Source: Brassica napus (lineage: Eukaryota > Streptophyta > Magnoliopsida > Brassicales > Brassicaceae). From it: a DNA stretch of 64,000 nucleotides. A program made the translations under genes and the position numbers. The stretch covers positions 29,022,770 through 29,086,769 of the forward strand of contig NC_063452.1 of assembly GCF_020379485.1 (NCBI RefSeq), given 5' to 3'. Below the pieces are notes generated by a model. It was not told the origin of the DNA. It saw nothing but the letters and a program-made list of their open reading frames with translations, and did not search any database. Shown here in pieces: positions 14,144 to 25,537 of this stretch. Position 1 is the stretch's first letter, and the number at the start of each line of letters is the position of its first letter.

Positions 14144-14393
14144 GATCAGCCCCAGGGATGCATAGGCCTAAAACGTAGATCCTCCCAGGGCCTTCACCAA
14201 CAGAGACGTTGTAGTAGCCGTCTCGAGAACTGACGTTGGAAGCAAGAGTTGAGAGAACGAGACGACGGTTTATATCGTAAGTACTATTTGGTCTGAAAAT
14301 CAGTGAGTCTCCACATCTTGGTGCTGCAGACACATAGCCGAAGCTAACGGCTAGGGCGTAACAGAGGATTGAAAACACATTACTACGAGACAT
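14144..14393 (-). pseudogene. CRK-B pseudogene, N-terminal part
   Basis: From the ATG at 14393 the minus strand encodes a signal peptide (ends near GYVSA) and the first 55-60 residues of DUF26, near-identical to CRK-A, up to LCIPGAD. The frame then runs into Copia RNase H. The second and third Cys of the motif and the whole segment up to the THYLAD region (which resumes at 8724) are missing from the window. The Copia insertion was therefore followed by, or combined with, a deletion that removed the middle of the ectodomain and the element's 3' end. Upstream sequence (14394-14540) still resembles the CRK-A promoter, for example the shared GCAGATCTTGGAAG and ATGCGTGTTTA blocks. Confidence 0.88.
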
Positions 14394-14839
14394 TTTATTT
14401 TTAAGAGATTATATTTGCACCAATAGTCAGATACTTTTTCTTGCAGATCTTGGAAGTTGAATTTAAATAAGACAGTTTGATACTAAGATTTAAGTAACGT
14501 TGATTTCGTCAAAACAGCATGCGTGTTTACAATTTTCGCAAAGAAGTTGTACAAACATAAATACACAAGTCAATTCGGTACAGGGTAGGATAATTTAATA
14601 TACACAAGTCAATTCGATAGGTCAATGATGAAAGTGATCACACGCTAACATTGACCAATTCTCAGCTCTTCTAGGAGCTATCTGAGACCAACATGTTAAG
14701 TTAGAGAATTCATTCTTACTGAAAAAAAGATATGGTTTGGTCCTGAGAAAAACTTGCCCTAGACACTCAGTAGAACCTGCTTTACTAATTTGTAACATAT
14801 CACGAGATCTCACCTTTGAATGTATCGCTTGTTTCATAA

Positions 14840-15075
14840 GTAATGTTGCGTCTGAAATACTGCGAGTCCCCGTACCTTTTTGCTAAAATCGGAAGCTAAT
14901 CGCGAGGATAAAACAGAGAATCATCTGACAAGATATTGTTTTAGAGCACCTTTTTATTTTGTGTGTAGTGATTTTATGTTGATCGGACGGATACTTGTTT
15001 CAGAACTTTGGGGTCTGGAACAAAGTTCTGAAACGGAATCTAATCATAGTTCGATTACGTTGATTTGGTAAAAAG
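14840..15075 (-). pseudogene. degenerate CRK signal-peptide and promoter relic
   Basis: The minus strand here aligns by eye to the 5' ends of CRK-A and CRK-B: bases 14846-14935 match the region encoding the signal peptide and first mature residues (GCGAGTCCCCGTACC versus TGAGTCTCCACATC; AAAACAGAGAATC versus AAAACAGAGGATTG), and 15045-15075 matches their upstream TTGATTTGGT block. Frames are broken and nothing downstream survives. It is a third tandem copy, now a fossil. Confidence 0.55.
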
Positions 15076-15149
15076 ATTGGAGTACTCTTTACTTAGGTTA
15101 GGTAAGTCAAGCATTACTATTACACAAGTTAACGTGATTTTGTTAACTA

Positions 15150-15574
15150 TCTAAACTATTAAAACTGAAGTACAAATAAATCTTAACCCTAAGTTTTCCT
15201 CAATAATTACTATCCATTGCCATTGACCTTATAAATAGCAATTTCTATAAAAATTGTTACGAAATTGCCTAATATTTAGCTACCTAATAAATTTAGAAGA
15301 TATGCAATCCTTCATTTAATATAAATCAAAATAAAAAATTCAATTTTGCAATCCATAAAAAAACTATAAAATAGATTAAGTTATCAGATTAATTTATTGG
15401 TTTATTGAAAATTAAATTAATAAAAATCGTTTAAATTTTTAGAATAATAAAAATAACTCAGTTATATTTAATTAATTAGTCTCTTCTAATTTAATTAGTC
15501 CAAGAATGTATGTATTTAATTTTAAACGTTTACAAAAGTAAATACTCCGTGCGGACGCACGGATCAAGATCTAG
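15150..15574 (+). mobile_element. complete non-autonomous Helitron (425 bp)
   Basis: Starts TCTAAACTATTAAAACTGAAG, ends with a perfect 7-bp-stem hairpin CCGTGCG-GA-CGCACGG (15547-15562) and CTAG (15571-15574). The flanking bases are A (15149) and T (15575), the canonical A^T insertion site. The interior is AT-rich and non-coding, so it depends on an autonomous Helitron in trans. Confidence 0.88.
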
Positions 15575-15944
15575 TATATATTAAAGCGAAACTTTTTTGA
15601 TAGACTTTAAAAACCGGAGTTGCGTGTCGTACGCGGAGAGGACCGAGTGGTGCTATACTTGCTGTCGCTGAGGTCACACTGCCGAGTGCACATGAACGGC
15701 CCAACCCAAACTAAGGCCCTAATCAAACTAAAAAATAATGTGCCCAAAAAAAAATCTTAGGGACAGGACGAATCAGATATCCATAGTATTTTAGGATATT
15801 TCAGATTCGGATTCGGATTCAGGCCTTTCGGATATCCAGGGTTCGGATATCCAGACTAAAATCCAAATATCTACGGATATCCGGATTCAGACTTTAAAGA
15901 AAAAGGTTTAAAATTTAAAATTAAATTAAAAACTAACTAATTAA
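15575..15944. repeat. TTCGGATATCC-rich repeat, left half
   Basis: From about 15740 the sequence is a degenerate run of TTCGGAT/GGATATCC motifs followed by AT-rich DNA. The same type of sequence resumes at 21806-22035 on the other side of the Copia element, so both halves probably belong to one repeat that the Copia split. Bases 15575-15740 show no recognisable gene. Confidence 0.5.
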
Positions 15945-16086
15945 TGTTGTAAAAGTAATAGAAAAGTCTATTTTTATTCATAACATAGATGTTCCTTATA
16001 TAGGAGATTACACCGTCATAGATAAATGGAAAGATTACAAATCATAATCTCTTGTTTATGAGCCATCCACAATCTGGTTCATAACA
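15945..16086 (-). repeat. 3' LTR (left copy) of the 15.9-21.8 kb Copia
   Basis: 142 bp; in element orientation begins TGTTATGAACC and ends TTTTACAACA. About 95% identical to the copy at 21664-21805. Confidence 0.9.
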
Positions 16087-16097
16087 CTCCCCCTTGG
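16087..16097 (-). other. polypurine tract
   Basis: CCAAGGGGGAG on the minus strand, immediately before the 3' LTR; primes plus-strand DNA synthesis. Confidence 0.8.
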
Positions 16098-16969
16098 ATG
16101 CTATAACCATTTAGAGCTTGTAATGTGTTTTAATGTTGTCTCATTAAAACCTTACCAGGAAAACCCAATTGGGACAAAACCATAGTGAAGGAAAAAGAGT
16201 ACAACACACATTACTCCCCCTGATTTGGACATTACTGAAGGTCCCTTGGACCTCTCCAATTTTTTTGCAATCCGTGGGTGATGAAGATCTTGGACAGAAT
16301 ATGTTTTGTCCTCGAACATGATAGTTGGTTCTTCTTTACCATCGGCCATGCCACAATCTGATCGAACATATTAAGTCATCGACCTCAAATACACACACAC
16401 GAAATCTTGGATGATGTTGCTGTGATATGCGTGTACCACCATGTGTAAAACATAACCTGTCTGAAAACAAATCAACAAAATCAAATAACCCCTCTTTGGA
16501 CTGGTTAGTATAAAATAAACCAAAGTCAAAGGCTTCTTCATCGTCCTTCTTATGGACCAATCAGATCAGTGTCTAAAACAAGACTTCTGCATCGTCCATC
16601 TCAGGATTAAATGAACTTCTTTATCGTCCACCTTTGGACTGAATGGATCAGTGTCCAAAACAAGTGATCTTACGCCCATTTACCAGATAATGGGTGAGAC
16701 TGGTCCATATTAAATCTCTTGAGTACCTTTTTCTATATATACTATTTGATGCACAAGGATTTCATTGTTAATGTACTCAAGCTGTAATCCCAAACAAAAC
16801 TTTGTTTTCCAAGATCTTTCATCTCAAACTCTTTCTTGAGATATTCAACTATTTGGGAAATTGTATCCAGAGGTTCCTAGGATATTCAGATCATATACTT
16901 TGATGATTATCAATATTGTTCTCGAGAACTTGTTGTACTTTCAGCTCAATACCCTCTAGTACTTTCATT

Positions 16970-17240
16970 ATCCAGTGGACCATATAAATATGCAGTCACT
17001 ACATCAACTTGCTGCAAGTCTAATTTTCTCTCTTATATAGCCAGACTTATGAAAAATCTAAAAGTAGTTACATCCACCACATGGGAGTATGTCTCCTCAT
17101 AATCTATTACTAGTCTTTGTGAGAATCATTGTGCAACATCAGCTTTATATCTCATGATTTCTATTCCTCACAAGACCCATTTATATCCACTGGTTTTAAC
17201 ATCATATGGCGTCTTAATCATATGGCCAAATACACTTTTC
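16970..17240 (-). pseudogene. Copia reverse transcriptase remnant
   Basis: Conceptual reading of the minus strand, ignoring breaks, gives the N-terminal RT block of Copia (KWV..., then an YSPVV-like and a LQQVDVVTAYL-like segment). No continuous frame exists. It is placed correctly between the integrase remnant and the polypurine tract. Confidence 0.5.
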
Positions 17241-18000
17241 TTCCTTAAACTATTTAACCTCACGTTTCCATTCAATTCAATCTGTTCTACGAGTGCACAC
17301 TCTTATATTGACGTGGGTTCATGATCCTCGCTTATATTCATAAATTCAAGTGCTACCTTGTATGCAAATAAATCATCTTATGTCGACATTCCTTATTGGT
17401 TCCATTATGTTCCAGACATGATATAATCGATTGAGATTCATTATTATCAGGACCTTTAATACTTTCCAGCTTGGCGTCTCAAGCTACATTGTTTGGTACC
17501 TATACCTTAGAGTCGGCCGGCCTTATCTCCATGTCTAGGATGGTTTCCTTAGTAACCTCGGATTTGGATTTTGATTATCATTCTCTCCACCTTTCTTTTG
17601 TTTCCGAGGATTCTTATCTTCTGGAACCTATTTGGTCTACCACGTTCATACGTTGTCTAGACTCTTTAGCAACTTGACTGTGTCTCTTCTTGAACATCAA
17701 ATTCGTTGGTGCTTTACAAGCTGGTTTATATATGACTTAATCATTCATTTTCGGGTCAGCAAATGTTTCTGGCATTTGATTAGCTAGCTTTGTAAATGTA
17801 TAATCTTTGGACGTCTATTTCACATTCTTTAGTCTGAGGATCTTGCCAAGACATTGATGGTTGATTCCACTCTATTTCCTTTACCATTCTTTTACCAGCT
17901 TTATTTTTTTTTCTCCTCCTGGTCTTAAATTAATCTGTGTACATGGCCTCAAATATAATCACCCATAGTTGGCTCAAAGTACTTTATTATTGTGGGAGAA

Positions 18001-18237
18001 TCATATCCAACATATATCTCCATCCTCCTTTTGAGGTCCCATCTTAGTTCTCTGTGGTGGAGCAATTAGTACATAGACAGCACATCCAAATGTCTTATGA
18101 AGGGGTATGTCTGGCTCTTGACCAGTTAATAATTGTGATAGGGGATTTCTATGCTCACTAAATAGCCTGATGCGTGTTAACTTAGGTGCATGTAAATTTC
18201 GTGTGGCCCAAGCTGTGAATGGGAGTTTTGACCTCAT
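18001..18237 (-). pseudogene. Copia integrase C-terminal remnant
   Basis: A 78-codon open stretch carrying LLTGQEPDIPLHKTFGCAVY and APPQRTKMGPQ, the conserved region after the Copia integrase core. The preceding catalytic DDE region is not intact. Confidence 0.75.
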
Positions 18238-19063
18238 AAGTTATGGTCTATCAATCAGCTATTTGTGTTTTAAAAGATTTCGGCCAAGCCGTTCTTGGTA
18301 TGGACATGTATCACAGAATTGTCCACACTTATCCCCATGGACATACCATAATCATTTAAACGCTTGAGACATGTATTCACTAGTATTATCTAGACATATA
18401 GTCTTTATTTATGAAAAGGGGGCTCGTAGCCGTTTTACTGGTGATGGCCTAATGAGTTTCCCTTGTGTACATGCTACATACGTGAGATTCTTTGGGATAA
18501 CTCTTCTTATCTTTTAATGTGTGCCTTTTGAATATCAATTTTCGCATCATGTTTGGACCAGGATGGCCAATCCGGTCGTGCCATAAAGTGTATATTTCCG
18601 CAGGCTTTTAGCCTCTATCATACTGATCTATACATTGTGTAGGTCAGTAGAGAATACATGTATAGTCTTTAGGACTTATTATGGCTTTGGGCGAATTTAT
18701 ACATATATCTAAAGGAACTCTTTGTTTCCTTCGCCCATTGTTTCAATATGGAAACCATTCATTCTTATATCTTTAAAACTCAATAGGCTGCTCTTGCTCT
18801 TAGAGCTGGGTGAATATAAGGCATCACTGATTTCTAGATGCATACCCTTAGGCAATAATATTTAGCCTAGCCATAGTCTTCTTTCAGACTGGCGATACCT
18901 GCTTTAGTACTTATATTGACGTTTTTCAGCATACTCATAAAGAAAAATCATTCATTCATTTAATCTAAGCAGACAATGTAATAGAAATAAATTCAAGGAG
19001 ATAAAAATCAGAGAAAGCATACAAGCAAAGCAATCACACAAGTTTGATGTCGAAATCAGATTA

Positions 19064-19705
19064 TCAACTTGATTCTTTTAGGCAATCATAAGTCTCATAT
19101 TCCATAAGATCATCTTGATCATGTTCAAAATTATTTTCACCATCTTTATAGACCAAGTGAGTTTCAGGATTCTTCCCTTTCAGACTCTCTTTGATAGAGG
19201 TCACAAAAATGTTTGGGAGTCCTTCATATCTTAGCCCAATGGTTCCCCATTCCACATCTATGGCACACTGATTTGGTCGAGCTTTGTGGTTTAAAGGATA
19301 TACCACGGCCATTGCCTTGACCATGGCTCAAATTGGGTTGATACCCACGGCCTCTGCCATAGTGATTCCCACGGCCTCTGCCATAGTGATTCCCACGGCC
19401 AAATGTGTTATAGTAGCCATGACCATGTCCTTTCCACCCTCCACGGCCATGACCGTGTGGTCTATCATTCTGGACGTGGTTACCTTTTTGTTTTCTTCTG
19501 CGGCTTTATTGGTATCGGGTAATGGGGTTAATCCAGGAGGTCTCAATTCACTGTTTTTTATCAGTAATCCATTATTTTGCCCAGTTAGCAATAGAATCAT
19601 CCACGAACGTATAGTCATGGATTCTAGAATTCCTCCAATCAAATAAGGTCTTTGGTAATAACACTGTTCTTTGGTGATCTTATCTCGATTTTTAACTCTG
19701 TCCAA
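19064..19705 (-). pseudogene. Copia gag remnant with 25-bp tandem repeat
   Basis: Broken frames correspond to the Gly/Arg-rich gag tail. A 25-base unit (CCCACGGCCTCTGCCATAGTGATT-like) is tandemly repeated at about 19346-19400. The frame 19328-19705 is a shifted reading of the gag end. Confidence 0.6.
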
Positions 19706-20233
19706 AGGTCTAAAGGATTCTCTATAGTCAGATTCTCTATAGTCAGATACTGATCTTCGAGACTCTTAATATAATGATGGCTAATAATTAATATTGCCCT
19801 GTTTCAATCTTTCTCATTTGCATTATTGCCTTCTATGATACATTCACCAAGTCTTTTTGACTTTAGGATAATCTTTGTATTCAATGCCCACCGTAAATAA
19901 TTATCTCCAGAGAGATTTAGGGCAGCAAAATCCAGGTTGATTTTTGACATCTCAAATCATATATCACTCAATATTTAGGTATAATTTTCGTGCGGCTTTA
20001 CTCTTAAAAATAATCAATTCGGATTTCAATCTTGTGAGGACAATGAGACTATCAATCTTAAAGGCATTTAATCAATCAGTCAATTTCTAGCAATTCTCAG
20101 CAATACTATTTCTATGTGCTCATAATATTATAGTTTATCAAGACTAGCAATAACAGATTCAATTAATCATGCAATTAGGGTTTAACAATCAATGGATTTT
20201 AGCAAGACTAGTAAAAAGCTTTATTAATCACTC

Positions 20234-20381
20234 AATCAGTTTCAAGGCTGATTTTAGCAATTATAGAATATAGATTTCAAGCATGAATTTCAATGAATCA
20301 GTTTCAATGCTGATTTTAGCAATACTAGAATATAGATTTCAAGCATGAATTTCAATGAATCAGTTTCAAGGCTGATTGGTA
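20234..20381. repeat. 62-bp tandem repeat in the Copia leader
   Basis: A unit beginning AATCAGTTTCAAGGCTG recurs at 20234, 20296 and 20358 (two full copies and a partial third). It lies in the long non-coding stretch between the gag remnant and the 5' LTR. Confidence 0.85.
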
Positions 20382-21644
20382 TTTAGCATAAACCATGTGT
20401 AAATAATTTATCTAGTATCTGAATTTATCAAACGTCAAAAGCATATAATCAGATCAATCAATTTAATCGAAATTAGCATACAATCTTAAACCTCAAGACA
20501 TTAGATTTTATCATGAATCTATCAACCTAGCATACGGATTCTCAATTCTCAACGACATCCAAATCAGATCAATATAACCTATCATACGGATTATTTAGGG
20601 TTTCTATTTAAAACAGATCAGATTACAAAACTATCAATCCTAGCAGATAATATTAAACCTCAAAAATCATGCAATCAGATCATTCAAATTTTAAACAAGT
20701 AAACCTCAATCAATCAATCAACCTATCGGATTATATAAGCAAAGAAAGCTAGCAACGTATCGGATTCAATCAATGTTTTAACAGGTTGGTCGGTTTAAAC
20801 AATTTTAAATCAGATGAACAATTAACCAAGCAGGATGAGAAAATAAATCTATCAATTTAACGGTCAAACAATTCTAGCAACATAGCATCAGATTCAATCA
20901 GATTTAAAACCTCAATGATCAAATCCGAAAACAGTTTTGATTTCAAAATATTCAATTAGGGTTTTAATATGTTATTTGATAATTATAGTATAATTAATTC
21001 TGATACTTATATTATTTAGGGTTTATAGATATAAGGTTAGGGTTTATCGGATTTTAACTTGTAAAAACCGATTTGGGGTTTTAATCATGTAGGAACATGA
21101 TTTAGGGTTTGGGGTATCGAACTTTTAGAGCTTCGATTTACTCAATTAGGATTTTTGATCTATTACCCTATGGTTTTGATTCATAAAGATTAGGGTTTTA
21201 GGGTTTCATTCTTTATCAATCAATCCATGTTCGATTATGGGTTCTTAGGTTTTGAATTACCTTTTAACCTTAAATGATTGTTGAATCGGACCACCAAAGG
21301 AGTTGAGACGCGAGTTGGACATGAACGGGACGCGAGCTGGAATGGATCGAGTCGCTTCTATCGGGTCACGGACGTCCTTTGTTGCTTGATCGGGAACGCC
21401 TTGATCGTCGGACGCGGGCTGTCTGATACTGTCGCGAACGAGGAAGAGGTCGCGTGCTGGAGCTGCTCTTGGGTCGCGAACGTCTGAGCTAGGATCAGGA
21501 ACGCCTTGGGCTGAAGCTGATCGGGGACGCGAGCTAGAACAGATGCGGGAACAAGAGATGCGAACGGGGTTTAGGGTTCGTCGGATCGCCGACTAGGGTT
21601 AGGGTTTTATGGTTTTTCGATTTGGGTATTAGCTTAGGGATTTA

Positions 21645-21663
21645 GAGTTTCGTGTTGATAACG
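21645..21663 (-). other. putative primer-binding site
   Basis: Immediately inside the 5' LTR the minus strand reads CGTTATCAACACGAAACTC. This resembles the TATCAGCACGA-type site of Copia groups that prime from an internal part of tRNA-iMet. Similarity is by eye. Confidence 0.5.
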
Positions 21664-21805
21664 TATTATAAAAGTAATGGAAAAGTCTATCTTTATTCAT
21701 AACATAGAGGTTCCTTATATAGGAGATTACACCGTCATAGATAAATGGAAAGATTACAAATCATAATCTTTTGGTTATGAGCCATCCACAATCTGGTTCA
21801 TAACA
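21664..21805 (-). repeat. 5' LTR (right copy) of the 15.9-21.8 kb Copia
   Basis: 142 bp partner of 15945-16086, followed by the ATTAA target duplication. Confidence 0.9.
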
Positions 21806-22035
21806 ATTAACCATTTATTTAGCCTATATTAAATTATTTTAAAAAAAATTTAAAATTGCTGAAACTTAATAAAACATAAAATTTTACTATCTAGATCCAT
21901 ATACGACGGATCCGTAAAATCACTATTCGGATCCAGATCCAGACGTCCGGATATCCGCCTTTTCGGATCGGATGAGAGCGGGTCTGGGATCGGATAACAG
22001 ATCTCGGATATTAACTCCTAGACCTACAAAAAACA
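21806..22035. repeat. TTCGGATATCC-rich repeat, right half
   Basis: Continuation of the repeat that starts near 15740: AT-rich DNA, then GGATCC/GGATATCCG motifs to about 22010. Confidence 0.5.
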
Positions 22036-22186
22036 CCATACATTTTTTAGGTCCTAAACCACTGTTTACCTTGCTTATGCCATGGGCTAGGCCTGCAAGT
22101 GCGAAAGAAAGGGTTATGATTTACAGTAACTTAATGATATTTACATCTTTAGCAAAAAAAAAAAACGTACTGAAGTAATATGTAAA

Positions 22187-22494
22187 TCCCCTTTAGTCCA
22201 ATGGTTTGACTAAGAGTTCATTAATGTTTCTACACCAGCAGGTCCAGGTTTCAATTCCCGGAGAAAGCGATTTATTAAACAATTATGCAGGCTACGGAGG
22301 AAAGGCTTACAAGGGATCTTCAACATAGTGCAAGTAAACTCGGTCAGGCGTGATCTTCGTAGGACAGCTAAAGTGATGCAGTTAGGCATAGATCCTTACA
22401 AGACAGGTAGTATTGTCGGTTGTCAGATCGTCTACGTAATCTTTCTCATGATTGTAATATCATTATAAATCAGCGTTTAAGAAAAAGTAATATG
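22187..22494 (+). mobile_element. tRNA-derived SINE with 14-bp target duplication
   Basis: AAGTAATATGTAAA occurs exactly at 22173-22186 and 22495-22508. The head has an A-box-like TTAGTCCAATGG and a B-box-like GGTTTCAATTCCC, as in tRNA-derived Pol III promoters. The body is non-coding and the end is A-rich. It resembles the Brassica S1-type SINEs. Confidence 0.85.
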
Positions 22495-22508
22495 TAAAAA
22501 TGTAATAT

Positions 22509-23240
22509 TTATTGATGATTTTTGTATGAGAAAAGAGTATATTATTGATTTCTTCATTTATAGAACTGTGATGAACAAGAGGTATAAGAAGTATAAGAAT
22601 ACAAGTAAATTCGAGAGTAATTTATGTATAGTTGTGATGTATGAAAACTGGGATCCCCTTCCCTTTTTTCTTTTGCCATCCTCTTATAATGGAGTGAAAC
22701 CCACCTACAACAATAATATCCCCCCCCCCCCTGCCCCCCCAAATCTCAGGCAAATATGTTGATGACTATGAAAACTTCGTCATGGATGATTTGGGGTGTT
22801 TGTTCCTAGGATTTCTCATTTACAGTGAGAACGGAAGGTTGCGTTTTGATCTTACCAATGAAAAGCCTGTGGCGATTTCCTTATTGGTTACTAGCGTTTG
22901 ATCTCGCCTTCGACGTGGTGTTTCTCTCTTTCCAAGAGAATGTTTGTCCAGCACAAGATTCCCGATACCAGTGGCTTCATGATGGTGTTTGTATACCAAA
23001 CTCTAAATTTGACCGTGTATGTCAGGCTGTTAAAGTATGTCCTTATCTCCAGTCTGTCTTTGCTGTTTCGTCAGTCTATTGGAACGACGTTTTGTTTCCT
23101 TTCCAACCGGATGGGCTTCTAAAACCGCAATGACTACCTCGTGGAAGTTGATGTCCTTGTGCCTTTCTTTTAGTCCTTGTCTCCGTCAACGATTTCCTTT
23201 GGTAAATCAAAGAGCCGCCTTTGGTTGGTACAAGGCATGC
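22509..23240. other. unrecognised intergenic stretch with poly(C) tract
   Basis: Contains a C-rich run at about 22721-22738 and short overlapping open frames (22825-23133 and others) with no recognisable domain. No splice-supported gene could be built. Confidence 0.3.
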
Positions 23241-23410
23241 GTGCGTATAAAATCCAGAATCCGAGATCCGAACCGAACCCAAACAGAAAAATCCGGTCCG
23301 TTATCCGATCCGAAATGTAAAAATATCCGAACGGATCTTGTAGGGTGGTAAAAAACATATTTGAACCCGAAGTGTTATTAACCGAACCCGATATGTAACC
23401 CGAAAAATCC
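23241..23410. repeat. CCGAACC/GGATATCCG-rich repeat patch
   Basis: Degenerate CCGAAC, ATCCGAA and GAACCCGA motifs, the reverse-strand version of the patches at 30480-30665 and 31012-31165. Confidence 0.5.
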
Positions 23411-24027
23411 AAAATTAATAGTCAATATAAATATTTGAAATCTATCTATTTATCTATCTATTATTATAAAAGAAGGTTTATTCACTCCTGGTGATGCCAC
23501 ATCATCCGCCACATCAGAAAGTCGTTACTCCATGAGCCGACACGTGTCCGGGAGGTACAAAACGCAGCACTTCATTTATTCTGAAATTATATGGGCTTTT
23601 ATTGTTAGTACGTGATTACGTGAGCCCATTAGCCGTAATCCCCTTTCGTCTTCACCAAATACACGCCAAATTAGGGTCACCGAAAAATGTTCTTTTGCAT
23701 TCTCTGACACCATCAGTGGCGTTTCGAGGGATTGGATGACTCGAATCAACTTGAAGAATCTCTTTGTTTGTCTTCAATCATGTCGTTTAGCCTTCTCCTC
23801 TAATCAACCGAAACGGTCCGAGTTACAGGTTCATCGCTTTTATCGCCTTCTTAACTCTGCAAGGCGGTTTCTTCTACACCTATAAAAAGGTTATCTTTCT
23901 TCTTTTGAACATCATCCTCTCAATCCTTGATAACACTAAATTCAATATATTCTTTTTAAAATAGCTAACTCATCAATTCTCCCTTCTGATTTGAAATCTG
24001 GCCGCTGCTCCTCCACCTTTCAAGTGT

Positions 24028-24105
24028 GCTCAGATTCTGGAAGCCAGGAATGTCAAACGTGGTGGGGAACTGATGTCTCTTGATATGTTTTACTGGATTC
24101 AAAGG
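24028..24105 (+). pseudogene. replication protein A1-like exon fragment
   Basis: Translation gives AQILEARNVKRGGELMSLDM followed by FYWIQR and then GTAACT, a plausible splice donor. The EARNVKRGGELM block resembles the start of RPA70-like proteins common in Brassicaceae, including those carried by Helitrons. Flanking exons are not recoverable. This is probably a decayed passenger gene of the surrounding Helitron. Confidence 0.45.
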
Positions 24106-25184
24106 TAACTATGTTCTTAAACTCATGTTTAGAGTGCTTTTATGTTCATAAACTCATGCTCAAAGTGTTTTTGAAACCATGTTAAAAGTGTTCTTAAACT
24201 TATGTTCATAGTCTTCTTATGTTATTAAACTCATGTTCATAGTGTTCTTAAACTCATCATTATTAAACTGTAATATTCAGATCTTAATTAAGCATCTTCT
24301 GAAAGATTTATTTACTTGAATCCACTCTGGTAAGGTTTCATATTAATCTTTGTATCTGCTCATTAAATGTAATGCAAGTTTTTTCTGAAGCCATCTTCCT
24401 GGTGTGTCAACCTGCATTGTTATGAACCTTCAAGCAAAATGATCATATATCACTAACTATTCAATCTCCCTTGAAGCTTAGTTTTTCCCCTGAAAGATTG
24501 GGATTTGGTGAAGGGTTGCATATGATTTCCCAACCTCTGTATTGTTTTAGGTGTTAGTAGTTTAATTTATGTTCTGAAGCAGTTGTGATTCTTCTTAGCT
24601 GGATCGTGTAATGATGAGAGGACTGGTAAACTACATTCATTCTTGGTTACTTCGCATCCACAATAAATTTAGAAATCACCTGTGTGTAGAGTAGACTGTA
24701 TATCATATTGTTAGAATATTACGAAGAAGCTCAGGTTTTGTGTATAATTTATAGTGTTGACGTTTTTTTTTGTGATAGTAGTATGCCCTAATTACGACAT
24801 TGCAGGACGTGTATGTCTAGCTCTGTGTAGCCTAATAATACATGTAAGGTATGTTGATATTTTATCCTATGTCTTATACACACACACCGTATATTTAGAA
24901 ATTATTATATCCTTTGTCTTGATATCCAACCGACCAAGGTAACTCAAAAGTCAACTCATTTCATGTTTAGTTTATTATATCTTATATCCAAAGTTTGGGT
25001 GTCATGAAACAATTTTTTTTCTTCGGGATATCTGACAGATATATCAGAGGGTTCTGCTTTGCATTCGAAGCAAAGAAGAAGTGGAGAAGCTGGAGAAGTA
25101 CTTGGCCTGAGTTATGTACCAAGCATAAGCCTTTTCATTTCCACTGTAAGCTATTTTCTGACCACACGTTACACCCTAAATTCC

Positions 25185-25524
25185 TGTAGATAGGAAGAAA
25201 CCTTAGACGTAACAGAGAAGAAACTTATGCTCTCTTATTACTTTTCAACTTGACGGCAAGACTTGCCCTTTACATCAATATATACAGCTCTCAGATTTAG
25301 GTTAACCTCAGCACACTGCTGTCCAGCTGTCCAGACACTCAAACCTATTCCTTGTCTTCACACAGTGAGCTGGCTTGACTGTACCATGCTCACACAAAGC
25401 TTGCTTGTTTACTGAAGTTGCAGAAGACGACAAAGACTTGATCTTGGGCTGAGAGACAGCAACAGTCTTCTTCTTTTCCTCCAAATGGGCTTCGAGCAAC
25501 GGCCCAATATTCATACTACCTTTA
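25185..25524 (-). repeat. 3' LTR of the 25-30 kb Copia
   Basis: 340 bp, preceded in element orientation by the polypurine tract at 25525-25537. Confidence 0.9.
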
Positions 25525-25537
25525 CTCCCCCTCAAAC
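25525..25537 (-). other. polypurine tract
   Basis: GTTTGAGGGGGAG on the minus strand directly before the 3' LTR. Confidence 0.85.

Larger units (their letters stand above)
15945..21805 (-). mobile_element. degenerate Ty1/Copia retrotransposon with both LTRs
   Basis: Two 142-bp LTR copies (15945-16086 and 21664-21805) bound a 5.86-kb element. ATTAA duplicates the target exactly (15940-15944 and 21806-21810). Reading on the minus strand, the 5' LTR (right copy) is followed by a putative primer site, a long leader, gag, integrase and RT fragments, then a polypurine tract and the 3' LTR. By my count the LTRs differ at 7 of 142 positions, and the coding region is riddled with stops, so it is an old inactive copy. 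Confidence 0.92.

Noticed and set aside
14049..14178. Fusion protein of Copia RNase H and CRK sequence
   Set aside because: The hybrid frames are accidental read-through across the deletion junction; neither has a start or end supporting expression.
16152..16560. Two small minus-strand frames near the Copia 3' end
   Set aside because: They lie in the degenerate pol end of the element and match no domain.
22191..22275. tRNA gene
   Set aside because: Has A- and B-box-like promoter motifs but no cloverleaf or anticodon arm; it is the head of a SINE.
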